Assembly: GCA_035541895.1 (NCBI GenBank)
Contig: DATKMK010000119.1
Location: 124,001-188,000 of the forward strand
Direction of reading: 5' to 3'
Length of the DNA: 64,000 nt
DNA from: DATKMK01 sp035541895
GTDB taxonomy: Bacteria; Desulfobacterota; Binatia; HRBIN30; JACQVA1
The notes under the pieces were generated by a model that saw only the letters and a list, made by a program, of their open reading frames with translations, was not told the origin of the DNA and did not search any database. Of this stretch, positions 42,195 through 51,406 are shown one piece after another (position 1 is the stretch's first letter; each line of letters starts with the position of its first letter). The position numbers and the translations under genes were made by a program.

Positions 42195-44768
42195 TCACAG
42201 GATGATGACGTGACAGGTCACGTCGGTGAGCGCACCGCCGCCGCTGTCGGTTGCCGATTCGACCAAACAGCGGAACTGATCGCTGGTCGCCGGCGACGCG
42301 CCGGTGCACGTATCCATGTTCACCGCGAATGCGACGGATGGAATCGGTGCTCCGACGTTGGATAGACGGATCCCATAGTTCAAGTCGTTGACCGATTGGT
42401 TTCCGCCGCCCGATGGGAAGATGACGCGGTTAACAACGGAGGTATCGTTGCTCTGGCCGGGGATACCGACGGTTCCATCGGGATACGTCACTAAAACCGA
42501 CAACCCCTCCAGGTCCGTTCCAGCCGGTGCGGAGACGGTTACGATCACCGTCCGCGTGCTTCCGCTTGGCGCACACGAGGCGATGTTGCAGCTTGCGGGG
42601 CAAGTATCGCCGCTCACGGAGTTGCTGTCGTCGCAGGTCTCGATCGGCGTGCAGATGCCACCCGGACAATCGAGCGAGCTGAGGCACGCGTTGCCGGCGT
42701 TGCTGCCGCCGGTGCAGGTACCGTCGATCTTGCCGTTGCCGCAGGTCGGATTGCAGAACGCCGGCAGGGCACCGAGCGACGGGGTGGCAATGCGATCGGT
42801 GCAATCGACCTTGAACTCGACCAGGCAGTCGAGACACTTGGCGAGGTCCTCCGCGGTGTTGATCGGTTGTCCGGCTATGCTGGTGCAGGAAGCCGGTCCC
42901 GGGAGGTTCGGGCAGGTGAACAAACCACTGGCTTGATCGGGCTTGAGGTCCAGGTTGATCGCGCCCGGCTTCGCGTTTGGATCGCTTTCGAAGAGCCCAT
43001 CCTTGCCGCCGCAGCTCTTCGCCACGGTGGTGAGCAACTTGGTCTCCGCCTTGCCGATCGCGGTTGCGGTCGGGGTGTCGGGGCACGGCGGAGTTACCGT
43101 TCCCTTGACGATGCCTTCTTCGCACTTCTCCAGGATCGCTCGCTTGGTTTGGAAGAAGGTTGCCGCCGCGGTTGCTAATGCGGACCTGCACTTGTCAACC
43201 GCTGGATCCATTGCCTTGCACTTGCCCGGCTTGGTGCCCGGGCAGTCTGAATCGGACGCGCAGGTTTGGCCGGGGTTATCGCCGCCGACGCAGACCTTCG
43301 CCGCGGGTTTCAACTGGCCGGCAACGATGCTGTCGATCTGATCAACCGACGCTTCACCGATGCACGCGAGGCAATTGCCGATATCGGTGGCAGCGGTGGC
43401 GTTGTTGATCGGGAAACCGCAGCCCGGCTGGCAGCGATCGACGCACGCGCCGGTGCCGCAATCGGCATCAGTGGTGCAGTCGGCGAAGGTGTTGTTGCAC
43501 TCCTTGCCATGATGTCCCATCCCGTCGGCGCAACTTCCCGCGCCGGTGCAGGTCTGGCCGTTATTCGGACCGCCGTCGCAGGTCATCACGCCCGGCTCTT
43601 TGTTGTTCTCGAAGGTCGGACAACGATCGACGGCGGCACACAAACCGGTGGTCGCGCGCGCGTGGCCGTTCAGATTGCCGGATGCGCAGAAGCCGCCACT
43701 GCAGGTACCGGTGGAGCAACTCGTGGCTAACACGGCGCACGCACCGACGGTGCCGCCGCAATCGCTATCCGCCTTGCAGGGGAGATCGGCATGCGCTGCT
43801 GCCGTGTGCGAACACACCTTGCCGCAGTCCGAGTCCCCCGCGCACGGCTCGTTGAAGTTTGGCGGGAGGACGCCACTGACGGCGTTGCAAATCCCGCAGT
43901 CCTTGTTGGAACTGCACAGCGCCTGGTCGCAGTACCCGGCTTTGCAGTCTGCGGTGCTGGTATTGGCACCGCAGCCCGCGTCGCACGTGTTGGCCGGCGC
44001 AGCGTAGTTGCAGTCGGCAGTCGTCGAACAACTGTGGCCGGGGTTCGGCGACGTCGGGATACAGGTTCCCATGTTGCAGTCGCCTGCCACAGCGTTCTTG
44101 TTGCAATCGGAGTCGCCGGTGCAGACCTTGCTCACCAGCGGACCGGCGTTGCAGAGTCCCGGACCGCCCGGCTGGCCGCACTCGTAGCCGAACGGGCAGG
44201 CGCCCAGCGCGTGAACGACATGGTCATCGAAGCAGTCGGCGTCCGACGTGCAGTTCGTGTTGAGCTTATCCACATCCCCGCTGACGCATGACGCTTTGGT
44301 GCACGTGCGGTTGTTGCAACTGCTGGTGAACGAACACGACTGAGTGTCTTTGGCGCCGCCGACGCAGATGCCGGGGCATTCGGATTCGAGCGCGCACGGG
44401 CCGCCCCAACGGTCACCGGCGCTACAACGCTTCACCAGGCCGCTGAAGCCGGTGCTGGACAACCCGACGGCGCTGCAGTCCTTCGTAATGGACGCCTTCG
44501 CCGTCGTGAGGGCTTTACTTATCAGCGCCGCAGTGGTCGTGTCCTGATGACAATCGGTCCCTGCAGCCTTCTTGCCTGAGAGCTTGGCCGCTTCACACTT
44601 CTGCAGCGCCGCCAGCTTGGTCTCCTCGAACTTGGCACTCGCACTGGCGATCGTCTGCTTGCACTTCGCGATCGGATCGCCGGCTTGGACCGGCGCCGCG
44701 ACGGCCAGCGTTGCCGCGACCAGTCCGGCCATGAACCATTTTCGTCGTGGTGAATGACTATGGTACAT
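42195..44768 (-). CDS. Large Cys-rich secreted protein with CX5C repeats and shared terminal beta module
   Basis: An 857-aa protein. It has a signal peptide (about residues 1-29) and a helical Cys module starting DPIAKCKQTIASASAKFEET. Then come about ten CX5C units such as CTSDADC, CTGDSDC, CAGDSDC and CTTDADC, a second copy of the helical module (VDKCRSALATAAATFFQTKR), a DUF4215-like CDDSNSVSGDTCPASC, and a C-terminal ~118-residue beta module shared with four proteins downstream of the receptor. AAGGAG precedes the ATG at 44768. It is upstream of the dockerin gene on the same strand (38-nt gap). No enzyme motif is seen; an adhesive, scaffold or metal-binding surface role is possible. Confidence 0.75.
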   Translation of the reverse strand: MYHSHSPRRKWFMAGLVAATLAVAAPVQAGDPIAKCKQTIASASAKFEETKLAALQKCEAAKLSGKKAAGTDCHQDTTTAALISKALTTAKASITKDCSAVGLSSTGFSGLVKRCSAGDRWGGPCALESECPGICVGGAKDTQSCSFTSSCNNRTCTKASCVSGDVDKLNTNCTSDADCFDDHVVHALGACPFGYECGQPGGPGLCNAGPLVSKVCTGDSDCNKNAVAGDCNMGTCIPTSPNPGHSCSTTADCNYAAPANTCDAGCGANTSTADCKAGYCDQALCSSNKDCGICNAVSGVLPPNFNEPCAGDSDCGKVCSHTAAAHADLPCKADSDCGGTVGACAVLATSCSTGTCSGGFCASGNLNGHARATTGLCAAVDRCPTFENNKEPGVMTCDGGPNNGQTCTGAGSCADGMGHHGKECNNTFADCTTDADCGTGACVDRCQPGCGFPINNATAATDIGNCLACIGEASVDQIDSIVAGQLKPAAKVCVGGDNPGQTCASDSDCPGTKPGKCKAMDPAVDKCRSALATAAATFFQTKRAILEKCEEGIVKGTVTPPCPDTPTATAIGKAETKLLTTVAKSCGGKDGLFESDPNAKPGAINLDLKPDQASGLFTCPNLPGPASCTSIAGQPINTAEDLAKCLDCLVEFKVDCTDRIATPSLGALPAFCNPTCGNGKIDGTCTGGSNAGNACLSSLDCPGGICTPIETCDDSNSVSGDTCPASCNIASCAPSGSTRTVIVTVSAPAGTDLEGLSVLVTYPDGTVGIPGQSNDTSVVNRVIFPSGGGNQSVNDLNYGIRLSNVGAPIPSVAFAVNMDTCTGASPATSDQFRCLVESATDSGGGALTDVTCHVIIL

Positions 44769-45321
44769 TCGTCGTCTCCTTCCGTTGTGACGCGTCATCG
44801 CCTGGTGGCGCGACGCGGTTGAGAGGCCCGCCGCACATCGTGGCTCGCAATCCGTGATGTGCGGTGGGCAGTCTTTTCCTGCCTCTTCCTCGACGCCTTC
44901 CCGTTCCTCCCTCCACAAGGTTCGTGCATCTAACGCCGTCGAAATTTGATATCCGCCTCCTTTCTCGCCGCTCTCGCTACGCGCAGCGTCTTGCAAGATG
45001 ACAGGCGGTGCACTCTCACTAACTGCATAGAATAACCACCTGCACATAGTTCGGGTTTACGCGTTGGATGATGTGATGAAAGATGTGTTGCGCATACGCC
45101 CCCCGAGACGAGACACCTTGTACCGCACGGGTATTACCACCACATTTCGGTTCGCTGATGCTTGCGTGAATCATGGGGCGTGCGATCATCGAACCTTCAC
45201 GCCCACGTAACTCGATCGCAACTTAGGTGCGATATCACCCGACCCACGTTGCGCGCCCGGCCACGGATCGGCGATCCGGGATGGTTCGGACGCGGCGACA
45301 TAGCCAACACGTGGGAAGGTT
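44769..45321. other. Divergent intergenic region between Cys-rich protein and TonB receptor
   Basis: About 550 bp without a supported gene; it should hold the promoters of both divergent units. A strong inverted repeat lies at 44826-44869: GCCCGCCGCACATC and GATGTGCGGTGGGC, 14 positions with one G-T pair and a 16-nt loop. In the minus-strand transcript it would form a leader hairpin ending 57 nt before the Cys-rich gene. The stretch 44875-44970 is strongly pyrimidine-rich on the plus strand. I could not fix a convincing promoter. Confidence 0.5.
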
Positions 45322-48165
45322 ATGGGTCTATCGGGGGGGATCGCTGGAGTATCCGTGTTTGCGGTGGTGTCACTCTTTCTCAGCGTCGCCAGCGGAGTCG
45401 GCGCGGAAGATCAGGGGGCGGCACCGGCTGCGAGCGGAAAAATCGCCGGGCGGGTCATCGACAAGTCGACGGGCGATCCAATCATTGAAGCAGGGGTCGA
45501 AGTGATCCAGACGGGCAAACGCGTTCGCACCGATCTCGACGGCAAGTACTCGTTCACCGTGCCGTCGGGCACCTACGAACTGCGGATCTTCGCGCCGCTC
45601 TACACCGGCACGCGTCTCACCAACGTCGTGGTCAAACCCGGCGGCGTCGCGACCGCCGACGCGAATCTCGCGCCCGAAGGCAAGGCGGCGGTCGAAGTCG
45701 TCGAGGTCGTTGCCCAAGCCGACAAGTCAGCGGAGGCGACGCAACTGATTCAGCGCAAGAAGAGCGCGGTCGTCAGCGACAACGTCGCGGCTGAGACCAT
45801 TGCCAAGTCGCCCGACAAAAACGCCGCCGAGGTCGTCAAGCGCGTCCCCGGCGTGACCGTCAACAACGAAAAGTTCGTCTACATTCGCGGCCTGGGCGAG
45901 CGCTACTCGAGTGCGCTGTTGAACGGCAGCCGCCTACCGAGCACGGACCCGAGCAAGCGCGTGGTCCCGCTCGACCTGTTTCCGGCGGAATTCATCGAGT
46001 CGATCTCGGTCATCAAGAGCTACACGCCCGATCTCCCCGGCGACTCGGTCGGATTGGTCGACATTCGACTCAAGGAGTTCCCCGAGCGGTTCACCTACAC
46101 GATCGGCACCAGCACCGGCGGCAACTCCAACGCCACCTTTCAGGACTTCCAGACGTACAACGGCGGAGCGTACGACTACTTTGGCTTCGGGAAAGACTAC
46201 CGTTCGATCCCCGGATCGGTCCCCGACTTGACGCACCGCACGTCGATCCCTGGCGCCCAGGATCGCGCGTACGCCGCGGCGTTCAACAACATCTGGAGTC
46301 CGGAGACCAAAACCGCACCGCCCAACTTTGGCATCAACTTCTCCGCCGGCAATACCTTCGGCCCGCTCGGGGTGTCGCTCGGCACGCTCTACACCACTGA
46401 GTATCGGCTGCGGCGCGATGAATTGACGGAAGTCTTCACCGGCGCATGTAACCCGCCCGCCGCACCGGGGGAGCAGTGTCCGCCGGGTCACGTCATCATC
46501 ATCCGCGACGGCGGCGGGGAAAATCTCAGATTCGACCGCAGCACCTTCAAAACGCGGCTGGGGGCGGTGCTCGCCAGCGGCTATAAGCTGGACTCGAACA
46601 ACAAGTTCACGTTCAACGCCCTCGTCGACCGGAACTCCAACGACGAGGTCATCGACGGTACCGGCCATGATCGCAACATCTCAGTACCGATCAGTCAGTC
46701 GGTGTTGACCTACGACGAAGAGCAGCTCGGCTTCGGGCAACTCGGCGGAGAACATCACTTCCCGACGCTTGATCTGAACTGGCACACCGCGTTGTCGCAA
46801 ACGACCGAGAGCCAACCGGATCAACGGTTTGTCACCTACGCCCTCAATATGCCGCCGACCCTCTTCGCGGCCGGCGAGGGACCGGAGTCGGGTGAGCGGT
46901 TGTTCTCGGATTTGGATGAACACCTCACCGATTCAGCGGTCGACGTGACGATCCCGTTCAAGACCGGCCTGCCGTTCACGGATGTTTGGTCCGATCTGCC
47001 GGCCAAGTTCAAGTTCGGTCCCGCGTACGCCTATCGGCACCGAACGTTCGACTACCGTCGGTTTCTCTACGAACGCAACTCGTCGCAAGGCCTCGATCTT
47101 TCGGCGTCCCCCGAAGTGCAGTTCAGCCCGCTGAACATTCCGACCAACTTCGAGTTTGTTGAGCGCTCGCGTCCCTCCGACTCGTTCACCGCCACACAGG
47201 ATATTGCGGCGTTGTACGGCATGTTCGATCTCCCGATCATTCGCGATCAATTGCGCTTGGTAGCCGGCGTGCGCGTCGAATACTCGTACATCACCACCAA
47301 CGGCGCCGACGTGGCGACCAATGAGCCGCTCACGACCCATGTCAACGACCTGGTGCCGCTGCCAGGCGTAAACCTGATCTACAGCTTGCGCGAAGACATG
47401 AACCTCCGCTACGGCTACGGCCGCGCGCAGTCGCGGCCCGAATTCCGCGAGCTGACTCCCACGCGGTTCGTTGTGCCCAACGGCACGCGCCCGGTGACGG
47501 GGAATCCGTTTCTCGTCTCGTCCGACATCGAGAGCCACGATTTACGCTGGGAGTGGTTTCCTTCGCCGGTTGAAGTTATCGCTGTTAGTCTATTCTACAA
47601 AAAGCTGGACAAGCCCATCGAGGCGACGGTGAAGCCGGAGAGTGCCGGCGAGTCCGATAGCTGGGACAACGCGAAGGACGCGGACCTCAAGGGCTTCGAA
47701 TTCGAAGCGCGCAAGAATCTCGGGGTGCTGTCGCCGCACCTGTCGCCCGTCAACTTCAGAACCAACGTGTCCTACATCGATTCGACCGCGCACTTGTCCA
47801 GGGGAACTCTCGAGGTGCAAACCAACACCAGTCGCGCGCTACAAGGGCAACCGGACTACGTCGTGAACGCCGGGATCGAGTACGTCCATCCGACGTGGGG
47901 CTCGGCGCAGCTGCTCTACAACACCGTCGGCAGCAAGATCGTCGCCGCTGGTTCCGACGGCTTGCCGGACATCACCGAAGAGCCGCGCAACGTGCTCGAT
48001 CTCGTCCTGCTCTCGACGATCAATCCGTTCGGGACGCCGCTCAATGCGAAGTTTGCCGTCGAGAACTTGTTGGACGAGGCGGTGGTGCAGAAGCAGGGAG
48101 ACTTCACCACCCACGACTACAAGACCGGCCTCAAGTTCACGTTTGCGCTTTCGTACACCTATTGA
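45322..48165 (+). CDS. TonB-dependent outer-membrane receptor with carboxypeptidase-regulatory-like N-domain
   Basis: A 947-aa receptor. It has a signal peptide (about residues 1-28) and a CarboxypepD_reg-like beta domain (about residues 38-115: GKIAGRVIDKSTGDPIIEAG to YSFTVPSGTYELRIFAPLY). The plug (about residues 140-250) has KNAAEVVKRVPGVTVNNEKF and VYIRGLGERYSSALLNGSRL. A 22-strand-type barrel follows, ending in KTGLKFTFALSYTY with an aromatic terminus. GGAAGG precedes the ATG. It heads an operon with four secreted proteins and a HEAT-repeat protein. The ligand is unknown; no siderophore or vitamin genes are near. Confidence 0.93.
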   Translation: MGLSGGIAGVSVFAVVSLFLSVASGVGAEDQGAAPAASGKIAGRVIDKSTGDPIIEAGVEVIQTGKRVRTDLDGKYSFTVPSGTYELRIFAPLYTGTRLTNVVVKPGGVATADANLAPEGKAAVEVVEVVAQADKSAEATQLIQRKKSAVVSDNVAAETIAKSPDKNAAEVVKRVPGVTVNNEKFVYIRGLGERYSSALLNGSRLPSTDPSKRVVPLDLFPAEFIESISVIKSYTPDLPGDSVGLVDIRLKEFPERFTYTIGTSTGGNSNATFQDFQTYNGGAYDYFGFGKDYRSIPGSVPDLTHRTSIPGAQDRAYAAAFNNIWSPETKTAPPNFGINFSAGNTFGPLGVSLGTLYTTEYRLRRDELTEVFTGACNPPAAPGEQCPPGHVIIIRDGGGENLRFDRSTFKTRLGAVLASGYKLDSNNKFTFNALVDRNSNDEVIDGTGHDRNISVPISQSVLTYDEEQLGFGQLGGEHHFPTLDLNWHTALSQTTESQPDQRFVTYALNMPPTLFAAGEGPESGERLFSDLDEHLTDSAVDVTIPFKTGLPFTDVWSDLPAKFKFGPAYAYRHRTFDYRRFLYERNSSQGLDLSASPEVQFSPLNIPTNFEFVERSRPSDSFTATQDIAALYGMFDLPIIRDQLRLVAGVRVEYSYITTNGADVATNEPLTTHVNDLVPLPGVNLIYSLREDMNLRYGYGRAQSRPEFRELTPTRFVVPNGTRPVTGNPFLVSSDIESHDLRWEWFPSPVEVIAVSLFYKKLDKPIEATVKPESAGESDSWDNAKDADLKGFEFEARKNLGVLSPHLSPVNFRTNVSYIDSTAHLSRGTLEVQTNTSRALQGQPDYVVNAGIEYVHPTWGSAQLLYNTVGSKIVAAGSDGLPDITEEPRNVLDLVLLSTINPFGTPLNAKFAVENLLDEAVVQKQGDFTTHDYKTGLKFTFALSYTY

Positions 48166-48179
48166 ACAGGAGCACGCAT

Positions 48180-49004
48180 ATGGTTCGGACACCGTCGCGC
48201 TGCGCGATCATCGTCGGCCTGCTGATCGTGGCTTCCGTGAGCCGCGCGGCGCGCGCGGCGACACCTTGTGTCGGCGATTGCGACGACAGCGGTACGGTGA
48301 CGGTCGACGAGTTGGTGCTGGGTGTCAACATCGCGCTCGGTAACCTCCCAGTTGACCGCTGCACGGCGTTCGACCGCGATGACAGCAGGACGGTCAGCGT
48401 TGACGAGTTGGTCGCCGGCGTCAACAACGCGCTCAACGGCTGCGTCGGCGGGGCGACCCCGACGCCCACACAGACCGCAAGCGCAACTCTCACTCCGACA
48501 CCGCCGCCGGGATGCGGCAACGGCGTCGTCGACTTCGATCTTGGCGAAACCTGCGACGACGGCAACACCATGGATGGTGATAGCTGCCCTGCCAATTGCC
48601 GGATTGCTTCATGTACCGCGACCGATACGGAGTTCATCGTCCACGTGGACTTCACGCCGCCGGCCGGCGTCGATGTCGCCGGAGTGACGGCCTTCGTCCG
48701 ATACCCCGACGGCGTCGTGCGTATCCCGGGATCGGGCAACGATCAGCAAGTGCAAGATCGCATCAGTGCTCTCCCCGACAATTCGTTCAGTACTGCCAAC
48801 GATCTCGACTACGCGCTGCGGGTCGCGCTCCTGACCACCGATCAGTCGCCCATCCCACCAGGGCGCCTATTTACGATCACGTTCGATACCTGCGTCGGGG
48901 CTGCATTGCCCACGACTGCGGACTTCTACTGCAAAGTAGACAATTCTGCTGATCCGCAAGGCCAGCCGGTCCAAGGCACCACGTGCCGCGTGACGTTCGA
49001 ATAG
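48180..49004 (+). CDS. Secreted dockerin/DUF4215/terminal-beta-module protein
   Basis: A 274-aa exported protein. The signal peptide is at about residues 1-27. It is followed by a dockerin-like double EF-hand (residues 29-88) with loops DCDDSGTVTVDEL and DRDDSRTVSVDEL bounded by Cys. A Thr-Pro linker (residues 92-109), a Cys repeat of DUF4215 type (CDDGNTMDGDSCPANC) and the shared beta module (residues 150-274) complete it. That module ends PPGRLFTITFDTC and GTTCRVTFE. AGGAG precedes the ATG, 14 nt after the receptor stop. One protein thus carries both a dockerin-like and a possible cohesin-like domain. Confidence 0.75.
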   Translation: MVRTPSRCAIIVGLLIVASVSRAARAATPCVGDCDDSGTVTVDELVLGVNIALGNLPVDRCTAFDRDDSRTVSVDELVAGVNNALNGCVGGATPTPTQTASATLTPTPPPGCGNGVVDFDLGETCDDGNTMDGDSCPANCRIASCTATDTEFIVHVDFTPPAGVDVAGVTAFVRYPDGVVRIPGSGNDQQVQDRISALPDNSFSTANDLDYALRVALLTTDQSPIPPGRLFTITFDTCVGAALPTTADFYCKVDNSADPQGQPVQGTTCRVTFE

Positions 49005-49013
49005 GGAAGTCCG

Positions 49014-49979
49014 ATGACTCGGGGACTGACACGCGCGAACCGCATCGCCAGTTGGATCGTCGCCTTCGCCATCTTGCTGGCTGCCGCTCCAGCACCGGTC
49101 GCGGCCGCCGCGTGCGTCGGTGACTGCAACGAGTTGAACGGAGTGACGATCGAAGAAGTACAACACACCGTGAACATTTATCTCGACACTGCGGATCTCA
49201 GTGGGTGTCCGAACGCCGATCGCGACCACGACGGTCGGGTGACCATCGACGAAGTGCAAGCGGCGGTACTGTCGTATTTGGGAGACGTCACGACTTGTCC
49301 GACTGTCGTGCCGCTCACCCCAACTGCCGAGGCGACCACCGCCACACCGACCCCGACGCCAACCGCCAGCTCCACGGACACTCCGACGGCGACACGTAGC
49401 AGCACTCTCACGCTCACGCCCACCCAGTCGGACACTCCGACCGCGACGCCGATTCCCGCGGATACGGCAACGCCAACACTGACCAACACGCGTACGCCGT
49501 CGCCGACGCCCACAAAGGCGCCGGTATGCGGCAACGGGTTTCTCGAAAGCGGCGAGACTTGTACCAGTTGCGCTGCGGACTGCGTGGTGAAGGCGTGCAC
49601 CGCCACCACGCCGCTGCGGACCTTCGCAGTCACCTTTGCCGCGCCGGCGGGACAAGATGTCTCCGGAATCACCGTCTTGGTCGGCTACAAGAGCGGCACG
49701 GTGAGTCTGCCGGGGAAGGGAAACGCGGCGACGGTGTCGGCCCGCATCAAGAACAAGCCGTCGAACGTGATCTTCTCGGCGTTCGACCTCGACTATGCGC
49801 TTCGAACGGTCTTGTCACGCTCGACGCCAATTCCGCTCGGCCTGCTCTACACCATTGATTTCGATAGCTGCACCGGAGCAACCGCGCCGACGGCAGCGGA
49901 TTTCGGCTGCACCGTCGAGGGGTGTGCCAATCAATTCGGCGATGTGAGCGGGTGCACCTGCGCCGTGACCCAACCGTGA
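49014..49979 (+). CDS. Secreted dockerin-like protein with long Thr-Pro linker and terminal beta module
   Basis: A 321-aa exported protein. The signal peptide is at about residues 1-32. A dockerin-like region (residues 34-93) follows; its second loop DRDHDGRVTIDEV is a good Ca-binding EF-hand and its first, CNELNGVTIEEV, is degenerate. A ~70-residue Thr/Pro/Ser linker, a short Cys motif (CGNGFLESGETCTSCAADC) and the shared beta module (residues 201-321) complete it. The module carries FSAFDLDYALR, DFGCTVEGCANQFG and GCTCAV. Such linkers are probable O-glycosylation or spacer segments. It begins 9 nt after the previous gene. Confidence 0.73.
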   Translation: MTRGLTRANRIASWIVAFAILLAAAPAPVAAAACVGDCNELNGVTIEEVQHTVNIYLDTADLSGCPNADRDHDGRVTIDEVQAAVLSYLGDVTTCPTVVPLTPTAEATTATPTPTPTASSTDTPTATRSSTLTLTPTQSDTPTATPIPADTATPTLTNTRTPSPTPTKAPVCGNGFLESGETCTSCAADCVVKACTATTPLRTFAVTFAAPAGQDVSGITVLVGYKSGTVSLPGKGNAATVSARIKNKPSNVIFSAFDLDYALRTVLSRSTPIPLGLLYTIDFDSCTGATAPTAADFGCTVEGCANQFGDVSGCTCAVTQP

Positions 49980-50014
49980 TCGCGGCAGTCTGATTGGTGG
50001 AAGATGCAAGTCGC

Positions 50015-50878
50015 ATGAAGCTCTCAGTGTGCAGCGTTCTGGCATTGGCGTTCGTGGCCGCCATCGGCCTCGCGATCGCCGGCTGCGGCGGCGGCGGTTC
50101 CGATCCGTTCGCGCTGTGCGGCAACGGCCGGCTCGATCCGGGCGAGCAGTGTGACGACGGCAACCTACGTGACGACGACGGCTGCCTCAGCACGTGCGTC
50201 ATCGCGCGCTGTGGCGACGGATTCGTCTATTCCGGCGTCGAAACCTGCGACGGCAAGGATTTCGCCGGCCAGAGCTGCGCGAGCTTCGGCTTTGCTGCCG
50301 GGACATTGCGCTGCTCAACGTCCTGCCAAGTCGACGCCTCGGGATGCAGCGTGCCGTTTACGCCGACGCCACCGCCGCCGAATACTCCGACTCCGACCGC
50401 CACACCGTCGCCAACGCCGCTGCGGTGCGGTAACGGCGTCATCGAGCCCGGTGAGACCTGCGACACCTGTCCCGCCGACTGTGTCGTGCGGACCTGCTCG
50501 GCCAGCACGCCGATGCACACGGTGGCCGTCAGCTTCACGCCGCCGGTCGGACAAGTCGTGTCGGGCTTGACGGTGCTCGTCGGGTATCGCAGCGACGTGG
50601 TCAGTCTTCCGGGGTCGGGCAGCGACAGTTCGGTATCGAGCCGCATCAAGAACCGCCCGTCGAACGCGATCTTCTCTGCGTTTGATCTCGACTACGCGCT
50701 GCGCGCGGTGATGTCACGCTCGGGTGGTCTGACCCCTGGCCAAGTGTTCACGATCAACTTCGACGGGTGTGCGGGAATGAGCGGCCCGACCTTGGACGAC
50801 TTCGGTTGCACCGTTGAAGGCTGCGCCAATCAGTTCGGCGACGTACCGGATTGCCAGTGTTCAATCACCATTCCGTAG
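50015..50878 (+). CDS. Putative lipoprotein with DUF4215 repeats and terminal beta module
   Basis: A 287-aa protein. The N-terminus ends in IAGCGGGGSD, a plausible lipobox that would anchor it to the membrane after Lgt processing. Two Cys-rich units follow (CGNGRLDPGEQCDDGNLRDD and CGDGFVYSGVETCDG), then a Pro/Thr linker, CGNGVIEPGETCDTCPADC and the shared beta module (residues 167-287) with FSAFDLDYALRAV and DFGCTVEGCANQFG. It lacks a dockerin. As the only lipidated member it could anchor an assembly of the others, which is inference. In-frame TTG and GTG codons lie up to 21 nt upstream. Confidence 0.7.
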   Translation: MKLSVCSVLALAFVAAIGLAIAGCGGGGSDPFALCGNGRLDPGEQCDDGNLRDDDGCLSTCVIARCGDGFVYSGVETCDGKDFAGQSCASFGFAAGTLRCSTSCQVDASGCSVPFTPTPPPPNTPTPTATPSPTPLRCGNGVIEPGETCDTCPADCVVRTCSASTPMHTVAVSFTPPVGQVVSGLTVLVGYRSDVVSLPGSGSDSSVSSRIKNRPSNAIFSAFDLDYALRAVMSRSGGLTPGQVFTINFDGCAGMSGPTLDDFGCTVEGCANQFGDVPDCQCSITIP

Positions 50879-50910
50879 AACGACTTTGACGACGAAGAGA
50901 GAGAAGAAAA

Positions 50911-51375
50911 ATGAAACGAATCATCCGTACCATGACGCTGACCGCTGTGACCGCTCTGCTTGCGCCGGCCGCGCACGCAGGAGCCGACCCATGCATTGGA
51001 ACCACGCCGATCCGCAGCGCGGCGGTCGACCTCGCCATACCCAAGGACCAGACCGTTTCCGGACTCGCCGTGCTGATCAAGTTTCCCGCGCAAGCGGTGA
51101 CCTTGCCGAACACCGTGAGTGACCGCGCAGTCGCTGAGCGGGTCACGAATCGACCCGACAAAGCGATCGTAGCCGCGCACGTCAACGAGGACACGATCCG
51201 CGTGGTGCTGGCGCGCGCGGAGGTGTTCGCTCCCGGTCAACTGATCGGCATCGATTTCGACAGTTGTCGCGGCGCGTCCACTCCAGTCGCCGCAGATTTC
51301 TCCTGCAGTGTTGAAGGTTGCGCGAATCAATTCGGCGCGGTCGAGGGTTGCACGTGCGCCGTGCGTCTCCCCTGA
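50911..51375 (+). CDS. Stand-alone secreted copy of the shared beta module
   Basis: A 154-aa protein consisting of a signal peptide (about residues 1-23, ending AHA) and only the shared ~120-aa module: VSGLAVLIKFPAQAVTLPN, APGQLIGIDFDSCRGAS, and DFSCSVEGCANQFGAVEGCT. The strand pattern is conserved, but the usual LDYALR centre is replaced by NEDTIRVVLA. It shows that the module folds as an independent unit. A purine-rich ribosome site precedes the ATG at 50911. It is the last of four tandem module-bearing genes. Confidence 0.72.
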   Translation: MKRIIRTMTLTAVTALLAPAAHAGADPCIGTTPIRSAAVDLAIPKDQTVSGLAVLIKFPAQAVTLPNTVSDRAVAERVTNRPDKAIVAAHVNEDTIRVVLARAEVFAPGQLIGIDFDSCRGASTPVAADFSCSVEGCANQFGAVEGCTCAVRLP

Positions 51376-51406
51376 CTTTCAATGACGCGGCGACCAGGAG
51401 GCAGGC

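Noticed and set aside
49300..49520. Possible tandem DNA repeat in the Thr-Pro coding linker
   Set aside because: The periodicity comes from Thr-Pro codons (ACN CCN). No exact repeat unit is conserved, so it is a low-complexity linker, not a CRISPR or VNTR array.
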